DNA of 64,000 nucleotides, from contig NZ_MPZM01000002.1 of NCBI RefSeq assembly GCF_002936955.1, positions 1 to 64,000 of the forward strand, in the 5' to 3' direction. This document shows positions 24,071 through 34,932 of this stretch, piece after piece. The notes beneath the pieces were generated by a model that was given only the letters and a program-made list of their open reading frames with translations, had not been told where the DNA came from and ran no database searches. Every line of letters starts with the position of its first letter. Position 1 is the stretch's first letter. The translations under genes were made by a program, and so were the position numbers. Source of the DNA: Oceanisphaera arctica (lineage in GTDB: Bacteria > Pseudomonadota > Gammaproteobacteria > Enterobacterales > Aeromonadaceae).

Positions 24071-24472
24071 TCAGTGTAACGGCGGTGTTTCCGTATACGA
24101 GGTGTGTTCAAGCGAGAGGGGGGCGGTCTGGATTAGCTCCGGCAGCGAGTCTGCCTGTAGAGTGGCGAAACCTCTGGTCTTGAGCTCATCCAGCCCACCA
24201 GTATCGCTCACCTGCTGATAACCCAGTGTCTGCAGAGCTTCCCAGGCCTGTTGCGCCCGGTGATCATCCCTGTCATACAGCTTGAGTGGGGTGGTTTTAT
24301 CCGGATAGCGGGCGGTCACGCCCTGGGCGATGCGGGTATGGGGAATATGAATGGCATCTGCCAGATGTTCCCGGGCGTACTCTTCGGGGCTGCTCACATC
24401 TATCCACACCGGTTCTGCTGCCATCAGCGGCATCGCCAGACTCAGCAACAGCGCGGTCATCCAGTTGTTCAT
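24071..24472 (-). CDS. Periplasmic rhodanese-like (PspE-type) protein lacking the catalytic cysteine
   Basis: A Sec signal peptide (NNWMTALLLSLAMPLMAAEP) is followed by a single rhodanese domain: VWIDVSSPEEYAREHLADAI resembles the PspE start. The active-site loop, normally Y-C-x-x-G-x-R, reads LYDRDDHRAQ, so Asp67 replaces the sulfur-carrying Cys. The protein has no other Cys in the domain. It cannot be a sulfurtransferase by the usual mechanism; a binding role is inferred. It is 133 residues, slightly longer than PspE because of a C-terminal tail. Confidence 0.8.
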   Translation of the reverse strand: MNNWMTALLLSLAMPLMAAEPVWIDVSSPEEYAREHLADAIHIPHTRIAQGVTARYPDKTTPLKLYDRDDHRAQQAWEALQTLGYQQVSDTGGLDELKTRGFATLQADSLPELIQTAPLSLEHTSYTETPPLH

Positions 24473-24578
24473 GGGGGAAGTACCTCTGTTTCAATCACGG
24501 CAAGTGTAAAACAGAAGCGGCTGGAATATCCGGGCGGGAAGGGTCTGAGCCGACAGAACCCGGCACAGCAATAAAGAA

Positions 24579-24601
24579 ATCCCCCGCCGGAGCGGGGGAT
24601 T
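24579..24601 (-). terminator. Intrinsic terminator after ytoQ
   Basis: On the minus strand AATCCCCCGCTCCGGCGGGG forms a stable hairpin followed by ATTTCTTT. It lies directly beyond the stop at 24607. Confidence 0.75.
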
Positions 24602-24606
24602 GAGCA

Positions 24607-25056
24607 TCAGGACAGCAGGTAAGACAGAATTTCCACTACCTGTTCCGGATGGCGGCAGGTGGCCTTGGCGGCTTCGTCCACTTCCTTCAGGGCGTGGTCG
24701 TGCTCGGCATCATGCAGGGTGATGATGGGTTTGCCGGAGGCAACGGCAAAACCGGCGTCAAAGGCGGCATTCCACTGCTTGTATTTGGGTCCGAAGCGAA
24801 CCACGACCACATCGGCCTGCTTGATGTGGGTAGAGGTGCGAATGCTGTTGATGCCGGAGGCCTTTCGGTCGCGCCAGAAGTTATCTTCTTCGCTGCCCAG
24901 AATGTTCACGCCCACCATGTCGCTGGCGTCGTGAACGGTCACCGCCGAGTTGAACTCTACTGCCAGGCCCTGGGCCTTGGCGCCTTCGATAATACGCTCA
25001 CGCCAGTCGCTGTGGATTTCGCCGGACAGATACACATTCCAGATTTTCTGACTCAT
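24607..25056 (-). CDS. ytoQ: YtoQ-family protein
   Basis: This 149-residue protein has the YtoQ pattern: WNVYLSGEIHSDWRERI at the start, GVNILGSEEDNFWRDRKASG in the middle and VVVRFGPKYKQWNAAFDAG further on. The fold is a Rossmann-like nucleoside deoxyribosyltransferase relative. The cellular role is unknown. The ATG at 25056 gives the family N-terminus MSQKIWNVYL; seven further in-frame residues (to 25077) are less likely. Confidence 0.85.
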   Translation of the reverse strand: MSQKIWNVYLSGEIHSDWRERIIEGAKAQGLAVEFNSAVTVHDASDMVGVNILGSEEDNFWRDRKASGINSIRTSTHIKQADVVVVRFGPKYKQWNAAFDAGFAVASGKPIITLHDAEHDHALKEVDEAAKATCRHPEQVVEILSYLLS

Positions 25057-25175
25057 TATGTATTCCTTTTTGTTCACAAAGGTAATTGAAATAAAATACA
25101 GTTGTTAAAGGTTAACGCATTTTCACACTAAAATCAGCCCTGAGGTAGTGCCATCAGCGGAAGAAAACGCTTTAG

Positions 25176-26258
25176 CTAAAGCGGCGGCATCAGCTTGAGC
25201 AATTTGCCGTTGCTTTCATCGGTAAGCACATAGATGCCGCCATCGCGAGCCTGCACCAGGGTACGAATGCGGCTGCCCAGCTCGCTCAGCAGATGATGCT
25301 CCTGTGTTACCTGCTCGCCGTCCAGCGTGAGTCGCACCAGCTTGCGGCCTTTCAACGCACCGATAAAGAGCGAGTCTTGCCACTGGGGGAACTGGCTACC
25401 GGTATAGAACAGCATGCCGGAGGGAGCAATAGAGGGCACCCAGACCCAGAGTGGGTCTTCCATCTCCGAATGGTGAGATCCCTCACCGATGGCGCCGCCA
25501 CTGTATTCCTGACCGAAGGTCACCACCGGCCAGCCGTAGTTGGCGCCGGCCTTGATAATGTTCACTTCATCACCACCGCGAGGGCCATGTTCCTGAGCCC
25601 AGAGCACGCCGCTACCAGGATGAATGGCGGCACCCTGTATGTTGCGATGACCATAACTCCAGATGGCGGGCAGGGCATAGGGCCGGTCGATGAAAGGGTT
25701 GTCTTTGGGCACCTGGCCGTCGTCATGCAACCGGATAATTTTGCCGAGATGATTGTCGAGCTGCTGGGCCATGTCTCGGGAGTGGTAACGTTCGCCGGTG
25801 GTAATGAACAGATAGCCCTGAGGGTCGAAGGCCAGGCGGGAGCCAAAATGGGCGCTGCCCGAGGTTTTGGGGTATTGCTCGAATATCACCTGCTGTTCAA
25901 TCAACCGGTTGCCGGTCAGTCTGGCCCGGGCCACGGCGGTACCGGCGCCACCGGGGCCAGGTTGGCTGTAACTGAAATACAGCCAGAGGTTGTCGGCAAA
26001 GTCCGGGTGCAGTGCCAGATCAAGCAAACCGCCCTGGCCGCCGCTGGCAATCTCGGGCAGGCCGTCGATAAGGGTGCGGCTGCCATCGGCATTCAGACGC
26101 AGCAAGCGGCCCCGGCGCTCGCCGATCAATAGCTCGCCATTGGGCAGCTCAACCAGCCCCCAGGGGTGCTGCAGCCCGTCGGCCAGAGTCTCAATTCGAT
26201 ATTCGTCGGCGGTCAGCGGCGTGGCCAGCAAGCCCAGTAACAGCAATAACATGCGCAT
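25176..26258 (-). CDS. PQQ-dependent aldose sugar dehydrogenase (soluble-type beta propeller)
   Basis: A signal peptide (MRMLLLLLGLLATPLTA) leads into a six-bladed beta-propeller of about 340 residues. Family segments are HPWGLVELPNGELLIGERRG, GGQGGLLDLALHPDF, SYGHRNIQGAAIHPGSGVLWAQEHGPRGGDE (broken here by family gaps; Arg/His ligands for PQQ) and PSIAPSGMLFYTG. It resembles E. coli YliI (Asd). The enzyme oxidises aldoses in the periplasm with PQQ. No pqq synthesis genes are in the window, so PQQ must come from elsewhere or from outside. Confidence 0.9.
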   Translation of the reverse strand: MRMLLLLLGLLATPLTADEYRIETLADGLQHPWGLVELPNGELLIGERRGRLLRLNADGSRTLIDGLPEIASGGQGGLLDLALHPDFADNLWLYFSYSQPGPGGAGTAVARARLTGNRLIEQQVIFEQYPKTSGSAHFGSRLAFDPQGYLFITTGERYHSRDMAQQLDNHLGKIIRLHDDGQVPKDNPFIDRPYALPAIWSYGHRNIQGAAIHPGSGVLWAQEHGPRGGDEVNIIKAGANYGWPVVTFGQEYSGGAIGEGSHHSEMEDPLWVWVPSIAPSGMLFYTGSQFPQWQDSLFIGALKGRKLVRLTLDGEQVTQEHHLLSELGSRIRTLVQARDGGIYVLTDESNGKLLKLMPPL

Positions 26259-26349
26259 AAGGTTCTCCCCTGAATGACGGGGTAACTATAGCGGGGTTGG
26301 GGAGGGGGGAGACACCCTGCCCCGAAAGGCAGAGTGCTTGGCTCAAGTC

Positions 26350-26664
26350 TTACTCGAAGTAAGAGCAGCAGTAATCCACCAGGCTGTGGATTTTTAGCTT
26401 GAAGATGGCGTTGGCGGGAATTTCGAAAGACTCGCCGCCCTTGATGGTCTGCCAGCTGTCGCTGCCCGGCAGCTGCACTTCCAGCTCGCCGTCGATAATT
26501 TCCATCAGCTCGGCCGCCGCGGTGTCGAAGGTGTACTCGCCCGGCAGCATGATGCCGAGGGTCTTGCGACTGCCATCGGCGAATTTGACCACCCGGCTGG
26601 TGACCTTGCCGCCGTCGTAGACATTGGCTTTCTTGATGACGGTAACGTTGTCGAATTGAGTCAT
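26350..26664 (-). CDS. ppnP: Pyrimidine/purine nucleoside phosphorylase PpnP (YaiE)
   Basis: This 104-residue single-domain cupin resembles PpnP: VTVIKKANVYDGGKVTSRVV at the start, TLGIMLPGEYTFDTAAAELM in the middle and FEIPANAIFKLKI near the end. The family cleaves a broad range of nucleosides with phosphate. The ATG at 26664 has AGGAAG upstream; 16 extra upstream codons in the open frame are rejected. The neighbouring genes do not suggest an operon. Confidence 0.92.
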   Translation of the reverse strand: MTQFDNVTVIKKANVYDGGKVTSRVVKFADGSRKTLGIMLPGEYTFDTAAAELMEIIDGELEVQLPGSDSWQTIKGGESFEIPANAIFKLKIHSLVDYCCSYFE

Positions 26665-26896
26665 GATACTTCCTGTAATGATGAAAAAATCGGGGCCATG
26701 TTTATAGCACAAGGCCGGAGGCTTGAAACCGGTTTTTTGTTGGTGGTGGCGTTATCCCGTTTATGCTTAACAGAAAGAGATGATGACGTTAGCGGGTCTC
26801 ATGCTCAGGGTGCAGGCTCTGCCTGTTGCAGGCATCAGGCTACTTGACCATTACAGACCAACAACAATAAAGCGGTTATCAATCAGGGAATATGCC

Positions 26897-29011
26897 ATGG
26901 AAACTTTAGCAGAGGCGGTGACCCGAACCCCCTTGCTGACCGGCACCTCGGTCGAACAGAAGCGGGAAGAAATCCAGTGTTACTTTCATCAGACCTTTAC
27001 CCTTTATGAGCGCCTGTTCGACTGCATCAACAGCGACGAGGCTTATTATTTTTTCCCGGAGCCGCTGCGTCATCCGTTGATCTTCTACTTCGGACACACC
27101 GCCGTGTTCTTCATCAACAAGCTGTTGCTGGGCAAATACCGGGACAGCCGGCTGGACGAGCGGCTGGAGTCGATGTTTGCCATCGGCGTGGACGAAATGT
27201 CCTGGGACGATTTGAACGAAGCCCATTACGACTGGCCCACTGTGGCCGAAACTCGCGCCTACCGCACCCGGGTGCGGGAGCTGGTCGACCGCCTGATCTC
27301 CGAGATGCCGCTGACCTTGCCCATCACCCAGGACTCACCGGCCTGGATAGTGCTGATGGGCATAGAGCACGAGCGCATTCACCTCGAGACCTCGTCGGTG
27401 ATCATGCGCATGCTGCCGCTGCAATATCTGGATGCAAAGCCGCTGTGGGCGGACTGCAATGAGTCGGGCCCGGCGCCGGAAAACGCCTTGCTACCGGTAG
27501 AAGGTGACACCCTGACCCTCGGCAAGCCGGCGTCGGCGGCGACCTACGGCTGGGACAACGAATACGGCCATAAAACCGTGGCGGTACCGCCGTTCAAGGT
27601 GGCGAAATATCTGGTCTCCAACGGCGAATATCAGGCCTTTGTGGCGGCCGGTGGTTACCAACAGCCTCGATACTGGACCGAGGAGGGACAGCGCTGGCTG
27701 GACTACACCGGGGCCAGGATGCCGCGCTTCTGGCATGAGCGTAACGGCGAGTATGTTCAGCGCAACCTGTGGCAGGAAATGCCGCTGCCGCTGAACTGGC
27801 CGGTGGAAGTGAATTACCTGGAGGCCAAGGCGTTCTGCAACTGGAAGGCGGAGCAGAGCGACACTTATGTGCGCTTGCCGACCGAGGCGGAATGGACCTT
27901 GCTGCGCAACCGGCTGGATGTCGATCAGCCCGACTGGGAACAGGCACCCGGCAACATCAATCTGGAATACCATGCCTCGCCCTGCCCGGTGAACCGCTTC
28001 GAGCACCAGGGATTATTTGATGTGATGGGCAATGTCTGGCAGTGGACAGAAACCCCGATAGACGGCTTCCCCGGCTTCGAGGTGCACCCGCTCTATGACG
28101 ATTTTTCTACCCCGACCTTCGACGGACGCCATAACCTGTTCAAGGGGGGCTCCTGGATCTCGACCGGCAACGAGGCTACCCGTTATTCCCGCTATGCGTT
28201 TCGCCGGCATTTCTTTCAGCATGCGGGCTTTCGATACATTGAATCCGATCACGCAGAGGTACCCGTGGAACCTGTAAATACCTATGAAACCGACGCTTTG
28301 GTGGTCCAGTATCTGGAGTTTCACTATGGCGACAGCTACTTCAATGTGCCCAACTATCCGGTGGCCTGCGTGCAGGCGCTGCTGGCGCAGACGCCGGGCC
28401 TGAGCCGGGGCAAGGCCCTGGATCTGGGTTGCTCGGTGGGGCGTGCCAGTTTCGAGCTGGCCCGTCACTTCGATCATGTCGATGGCATCGATTTTTCTGC
28501 CCGTTTCATTCAGCAGGGCTTTCAGCTCAAGGAAAGCGGCCAGACCCGCTTTGCCATTCCCACCGAAGGGGAGCTGGTGGAATTCAAGGAAACCAGCCTC
28601 GGTGAGCTGGGCTATGCCGGGCTGGCCGACAAGATTGATTTTGTGCAGGGCGATGCATGTAACCTCAAGCCCCGTTTTACCGGTTATGATCTGATCTTCT
28701 GCGGCAACCTCATCGACCGGCTCTACGATCCGGAGTTGTTCCTGAGCCAGGTACACGATCGGCTGAATACCGATGGCTACCTGGTGCTGACCTCACCCTA
28801 CACCTGGCTGGAAGAATATACCCCCAAAGCCAAATGGCTGGGCGGCATCAAGATCAACGGCGAGAATTCCACCACCCTGGATGGCCTGAAAGCGACCCTG
28901 AGCGAGCGCTTCGATCTGGCGGGGCAGCAGGACATTCCCTTCGTGATCCGCGAAACCCGGCGCAAGTTTCAGCACACCCTGGCCGAGATGACGGTGTGGA
29001 AGCTGAAATAA
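26897..29011 (+). CDS. ovoA: OvoA: 5-histidylcysteine sulfoxide synthase / mercaptohistidine methyltransferase
   Basis: The 704-residue protein has the three OvoA parts. The N-terminal DinB-like region carries the iron-binding HERIHLE (His158, His162, Glu164). The central formylglycine-enzyme-like domain includes VMGNVWQWTETP, KGGSWISTGNEATRYSRYAF and RRHFFQHAGFRY. The C-terminal SAM methyltransferase has KALDLGCSVGRASFELARHF. OvoA joins cysteine to histidine as a sulfoxide and methylates the final thiol, giving ovothiol A, an antioxidant. The lyase OvoB is not encoded nearby. The ATG at 26897 gives the family N-terminus METLAEAVTRTPLL; the frame extends to 26780. Confidence 0.95.
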   Translation: METLAEAVTRTPLLTGTSVEQKREEIQCYFHQTFTLYERLFDCINSDEAYYFFPEPLRHPLIFYFGHTAVFFINKLLLGKYRDSRLDERLESMFAIGVDEMSWDDLNEAHYDWPTVAETRAYRTRVRELVDRLISEMPLTLPITQDSPAWIVLMGIEHERIHLETSSVIMRMLPLQYLDAKPLWADCNESGPAPENALLPVEGDTLTLGKPASAATYGWDNEYGHKTVAVPPFKVAKYLVSNGEYQAFVAAGGYQQPRYWTEEGQRWLDYTGARMPRFWHERNGEYVQRNLWQEMPLPLNWPVEVNYLEAKAFCNWKAEQSDTYVRLPTEAEWTLLRNRLDVDQPDWEQAPGNINLEYHASPCPVNRFEHQGLFDVMGNVWQWTETPIDGFPGFEVHPLYDDFSTPTFDGRHNLFKGGSWISTGNEATRYSRYAFRRHFFQHAGFRYIESDHAEVPVEPVNTYETDALVVQYLEFHYGDSYFNVPNYPVACVQALLAQTPGLSRGKALDLGCSVGRASFELARHFDHVDGIDFSARFIQQGFQLKESGQTRFAIPTEGELVEFKETSLGELGYAGLADKIDFVQGDACNLKPRFTGYDLIFCGNLIDRLYDPELFLSQVHDRLNTDGYLVLTSPYTWLEEYTPKAKWLGGIKINGENSTTLDGLKATLSERFDLAGQQDIPFVIRETRRKFQHTLAEMTVWKLK

Positions 29012-29210
29012 GCCGGCTTCGAGCGGCTGTAATGAATGATCAGGCGCAGGGTAGAATTTATTCGGCCAAGGGGGATACGCAGACCTAGCGGTCCAGAACT
29101 CTATGGGACGGGCTGGCTTACGGTTTTTGTAGCCGCCGCTTCAGCTGGCGGATCAGACCACACAAGCCCTTCAGGCGATATGCAGTTCTTACAGACATGC
29201 GTTGCCTGCA

Positions 29211-29480
29211 GGCTTGCGCCGCCTAAAGCGGCGCCTAAAGCGGCGCCTAAAGCGGCGCCTAAAGCGGCGCCTAAAGCGGCGCCTAAAGCGGCGCCTAAAG
29301 CGGCGCCTAAAGCGGCGCCTAAAGCGGCGCCTAAAGCGGCGCCTAAAGCGGCGCCTAAAGCGGCGCCTAAAGCGGCGCCTAAAGCGGCGCCTAAAGCGGC
29401 GCCTAAAGCGGCGCCTAAAGCGGCGCCTAAAGCGGCGCCTAAAGCGGCGCCTAAAGCGGCGCCTAAAGCGGCGCCTACAA
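29211..29480. repeat. Tandem array of a 12-base unit inside a short dispersed element
   Basis: From 29221 to 29472 the unit GCCTAAAGCGGC is repeated 21 times without a single mismatch, followed by a partial GCCTA. The flanks, GCTTGCGCC on the left and GCCTACAA on the right, match the ends of the single-copy element at 17246-17277. The array is open in several frames on both strands (Ala-Ala-Pro-Lys or Leu-Lys-Arg-Arg repeats), but none has a credible start or context, so it is treated as non-coding. Confidence 0.9.
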
Positions 29481-29501
29481 TCTCGTCTCCGGAGTTCAGA
29501 C

Positions 29502-29528
29502 AAAAAGCCGGTCATCAGACCGGCTTTT
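29502..29528. terminator. Bidirectional intrinsic terminator
   Basis: AAAAAGCCGGTC and GACCGGCTTTT form a symmetrical hairpin with A and T runs on both sides. It serves the minus-strand purine permease (stop at 29582) and could stop plus-strand readthrough from the repeat region. Confidence 0.8.
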
Positions 29529-29581
29529 AACAGGAACATCAGCAGTTATGGGTATTCATCCTTGCCTTCAGGCTTACCCTT

Positions 29582-31003
29582 TCAGTTGCTGGCTTCCATC
29601 TTCATGTCTTTGTTCTGAAAGCTGGCATCACACTTTTCGCCACCATCACCACCGTTCATTTCCCGCTCGATCTGCTCGCGCTCGCGGGCTTCGTCTTTCA
29701 GCGACTTTTGCGGCAGAATCATGTTCAGTACAAAGGCGACGGTAGCAGCCACGATAACCGGCGAGCCAATCAGCATGCGGGCGGTGTCGGGTAGCTGGGC
29801 AATGGCTTCGGGTACGGTATTGATACCCATGGCCAGGGCCACAGCCAGCGCGGCGATGGTGATGTTGCGGGAAGACAGTTCGTCTTTTACCAGCAGCTGG
29901 ATACCGGTCATGGTGATCATGCCAAACACTATGATGGTGGCACCACCCAGTACCGGGTAGGGGATGGTGGTCATGGCGGCACCGAACTTGGGCAGCAGAC
30001 CGGCCAGAATCAGGAAGACGGCGGCAATACCCAGTACGTAGCGGCTAATCACCTTGGTCATGGCCACTATGCCCACGTTCTGGCTGAACGAGGCGGTAGG
30101 CAGACTACCGAAGCAAGAGCCAACCAGAGTGCACAGACCGTTACCCAGCAGGCCGCCGGACAACTCGCTGTCTTTCATTTCACGACCCATGCCGCCAATA
30201 GCGGTGGCCGACAGGTCACCGATGGTCTGTACCGAGTTGACGATACAAATCACCACCATGGAGATCACGGCGGAGGTATGGAACTCGATGCCCATCGCAA
30301 AGGGGGTGGGGATCATCACCCAGGGCGCGTCGGCCAGGCGGGTAAAGTCGACCATGCCGAAGAAGAACGACATGGTGTAACCCACCAGAATGCCGACAAT
30401 AATGGCCGCCAGACGAAAATAACCCTTGGCAAATTGTGAACAGCACAGTACCACGGCCAGTGTGGTCAGACCCACCAGCCAGTTCTGACCGCTGCCAAAG
30501 CCTTCGGCGGCGGTGTTGCCGCTGCCGGCCATGTACTTGATGGCTATGTCATACAGAGACAAACCAATCACCAGCACCACGGTACCGGCCACCACGGGCG
30601 GGAACAGGTGGCGTATCTGCTTGATGAAGATACCGACGATGATCATGGCAATGCCGCCGGCGATCTGGGCACCCAGAATACCGGGAATACCGTAGACGCT
30701 GCCGATGGCAATCAGGCTGGGTACGTAGGCGAAACCCACACCGAAGATAGTTGGCATGCCGGCACCCAGGCGGCCGACGGGGTAGAGTTGCAGCAGGGTA
30801 GACACACCGGAGAAAAACAGCGCTATCTGCACCAGCAGCATGGTTTCCTGGGCGGTGGCACCGGCCACACCGGCCACGATAAGCGGCGGCGTCACGGCAC
30901 CCATGATCATCGCCAGTATGTGCTGGAACGAAAGCGGCAAGGCCTTGCCGAAAGAGGGCTTGCCATAGTAATCGAATACTGACTTGCTTTGATTGTGTTT
31001 CAT
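29582..31003 (-). CDS. NCS2-family nucleobase (xanthine/uracil-type) permease
   Basis: This 473-residue permease has about 14 membrane segments. The NAT signature in its purine form is SQNVGIVAMTK (Q-N-x-G-x4-T-K), and VNSVQTIGDLSATAIGG is the TM8 substrate-binding region. It resembles bacterial xanthine/urate permeases of the PbuX group more than uracil permeases. It should import a purine base by proton symport across the inner membrane. The hydrophilic C-terminus (KDEAREREQIEREMNGGDGG) is cytosolic. A 350-base leader with two palindromes precedes it; no purine riboswitch is visible. Confidence 0.88.
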   Translation of the reverse strand: MKHNQSKSVFDYYGKPSFGKALPLSFQHILAMIMGAVTPPLIVAGVAGATAQETMLLVQIALFFSGVSTLLQLYPVGRLGAGMPTIFGVGFAYVPSLIAIGSVYGIPGILGAQIAGGIAMIIVGIFIKQIRHLFPPVVAGTVVLVIGLSLYDIAIKYMAGSGNTAAEGFGSGQNWLVGLTTLAVVLCCSQFAKGYFRLAAIIVGILVGYTMSFFFGMVDFTRLADAPWVMIPTPFAMGIEFHTSAVISMVVICIVNSVQTIGDLSATAIGGMGREMKDSELSGGLLGNGLCTLVGSCFGSLPTASFSQNVGIVAMTKVISRYVLGIAAVFLILAGLLPKFGAAMTTIPYPVLGGATIIVFGMITMTGIQLLVKDELSSRNITIAALAVALAMGINTVPEAIAQLPDTARMLIGSPVIVAATVAFVLNMILPQKSLKDEAREREQIEREMNGGDGGEKCDASFQNKDMKMEASN

Positions 31004-31210
31004 TGCAATAAGTCCTGAGTGTTTCTCAAGTAGGTTTTGGCTTCCTTACTCACACGTTTTTTTGTTTTTTGTGTGCGGAGCAGGTCGCATCACCGGTATC
31101 GACATTATGCCGCCGGTGGCCCTGTTGAAAACCGGACTGTGCACATGATTGTGTTTCGCCAACTAAAAAAGGCATCACCAGCAATCAGGGTACAACCGGA
31201 TGTTCACGTT

Positions 31211-31270
31211 CATAACCGAGGTTATGTTCTACGCCGTGCTGAGTTAAACTCTAGGTGCAATGTATACATT
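31211..31270. promoter_or_regulatory. Two palindromes upstream of the purine permease
   Basis: CATAACC-GA-GGTTATG (31211-31226) and AATGTATACATT (31259-31270) are exact palindromes in the 356-base gap between ppsR and the permease. Both are candidate operators. The second overlaps a possible TTTACA promoter element on the minus strand. The rest of 31004-31359 shows no gene. Confidence 0.4.
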
Positions 31271-31359
31271 TTTGTAAACATCAAATCAACATTTTGTTTG
31301 TTTTTGTGTGCAATGTCTGGGGTTGGATCTCAGTTTTATGATGTTTTTATTGTGTTCAA

Positions 31360-32172
31360 TCAATAAATGCGCCGCCGGATCCCGGTGCGCTCGAGGATCT
31401 TGACCGAAATTTCCTCTACCGAGTGATAGGTGGTATCGATAAAGGGAATCGCCTCCATGCGGAACATACGCTCCACCTGGCTCAGCTCGTATCGGCACTG
31501 TTCGGCGGCGGAGTAGCGGCTGTCGGCCCGTCGGCGCTGGCGGATTTCCTGCAGCCGGTTGGCGTCGATGGTGAGCCCGAACAGCTTGTGACGGTTGGCC
31601 TTGAGCGCGGGGGGCAGGGCCAGCCGGCTCATGTCCTGATCGATAAAGGGGTAATTGGCGACCCGAATACCGAACTGCAGGGCCAGATACAGGCAGGTGG
31701 GGGTCTTGCCGCAGCGAGACACGCCGACGAGGATGATATCGGCCTCGTCATACTCTTTGGTGGTGACGCCGTCGTCGTTGTCGAGGGCGTAGTTTACCGC
31801 ATCGATACGTGAATCGTAATGCTTCTTGTTGTCCATGCTGTGGGTGCGGTGAGCGCGGGGATCGGCCTTGACACCGAGTTGTTGCTCTATGGGTGCAACA
31901 AAGGTGTTCAGGAAGTCGTAACACATGGCATCGCTGCTGGTGATGATGTTGCGCAGGGTGGTATCGACGATGGTATGAAACACCAGAGGCAGTTTGCCGC
32001 TTTGATGAAAACTGTCGTTGATTTTGGCTTTTACCGCCCGGGCCTTGTCTTCATCCTCCAGAAAGGGGATGGTAAAATGCTCAAAAGGCAGGGGAAACTG
32101 GCTCAGCACCGCATGGCCAAACACTTCGGCTGTGATCGCCGTCCCATCAGAAACATAAAAAACCGTGTGCAT
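31360..32172 (-). CDS. ppsR: PEP synthase regulatory protein (bifunctional kinase / pyrophosphorylase, DUF299)
   Basis: This 270-residue protein begins [20 protein letters not shown] and has the P-loop [20 protein letters not shown] typical of PSRP. The family inactivates PEP synthase by ADP-dependent phosphorylation of a threonine and reactivates it by phosphate-dependent removal. It is divergent from ppsA, the gene of its target, as in many gammaproteobacteria. The ATG at 32172 has CTGGAGG upstream; six further codons in the frame are rejected. Confidence 0.94.
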   Translation of the reverse strand: MHTVFYVSDGTAITAEVFGHAVLSQFPLPFEHFTIPFLEDEDKARAVKAKINDSFHQSGKLPLVFHTIVDTTLRNIITSSDAMCYDFLNTFVAPIEQQLGVKADPRAHRTHSMDNKKHYDSRIDAVNYALDNDDGVTTKEYDEADIILVGVSRCGKTPTCLYLALQFGIRVANYPFIDQDMSRLALPPALKANRHKLFGLTIDANRLQEIRQRRRADSRYSAAEQCRYELSQVERMFRMEAIPFIDTTYHSVEEISVKILERTGIRRRIY

Positions 32173-32207
32173 GGGGCCTCCAGATCTCACTTTTAGGTAT
32201 TGGCGCA

Positions 32208-32222
32208 GGTTAAACGTTTACC
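32208..32222. promoter_or_regulatory. Cra/FruR-like palindrome between ppsR and ppsA
   Basis: GGTTAAACGTTTACC centres on the perfect palindrome TAAACGTTTA and resembles the Cra consensus (TGAAACGTTTCA). Cra activates ppsA in E. coli. Binding here is inference; no cra gene is in the window. Confidence 0.4.
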
Positions 32223-32358
32223 CGCTTTTCGGCGCCATTGTAGAATCATTCGGTGCCAAGGCCCACCCGCACCATAAAATAATCAGGGCCCTGCAAAAAG
32301 CACATGATGCAGAGCGAGATACGCAACCCCCAGAAACATCTTTGTTGGAGACGTAGCA

Positions 32359-34737
<2,379 letters not shown>

Positions 34738-34759
34738 GCTTATTCGGTAAAATGTTAAA

Positions 34760-34782
34760 GGGCGCTTCGGCGCCCTTTTTTA
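34760..34782 (+). terminator. Intrinsic terminator after ppsA
   Basis: GGGCGC-TTCG-GCGCCC with a UUCG tetraloop is followed by seven T, 22 bases after the ppsA stop. Confidence 0.9.
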
Positions 34783-34787
34783 TGACA

Positions 34788-34811
34788 GGGAATAGGGATT
34801 AGGGACTTGGG
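34788..34811 (+). other. G-tract repeat with quadruplex potential
   Basis: Four GGG runs are spaced by four-base loops (AATA, ATTA, ACTT) between the ppsA terminator and the queC riboswitch, and a GG follows four bases later. The pattern fits the standard G-quadruplex definition on the plus (non-template) strand. Confidence 0.6.
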
Positions 34812-34892
34812 ATTAGGTAGTTTGTGTATCATGTCCCCATTCCCCCAGACTTGCGCTCACCGCCCACGGCGTTAAAATGCACCCCGCTTTTA

Positions 34893-34926
34893 CTCCCGGT
34901 CGCAGCCTACCCGGACAAAACAAGGA
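34893..34926 (+). promoter_or_regulatory. preQ1-I riboswitch upstream of queC
   Basis: CCGG-TCGCAGCCTAC-CCGG forms the short P1 stem with its loop. The A-rich tail ACAAAACAAGGA follows, of which ACAAAACAAGG is identical to the tail of the well-studied Thermoanaerobacter tengcongensis preQ1-I aptamer; the loop word TCGCAG is also shared. The AAGGA at the end of the pseudoknot is the queC ribosome-binding site, seven bases before the ATG, so ligand binding should block translation initiation. Confidence 0.85.
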
Positions 34927-34932
34927 CACAAT

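Noticed and set aside
29221-29472. CRISPR array
   Set aside because: Units are contiguous without spacers, and no cas gene is present.
29036-29618. Long repetitive open frames over the 12-base array (Ala-Ala-Pro-Lys, Leu-Lys-Arg-Arg, Arg-Arg-Phe-Arg repeats)
   Set aside because: They arise because the 12-base unit has no stop in several frames; no start signal, flanking domain or context supports a protein.
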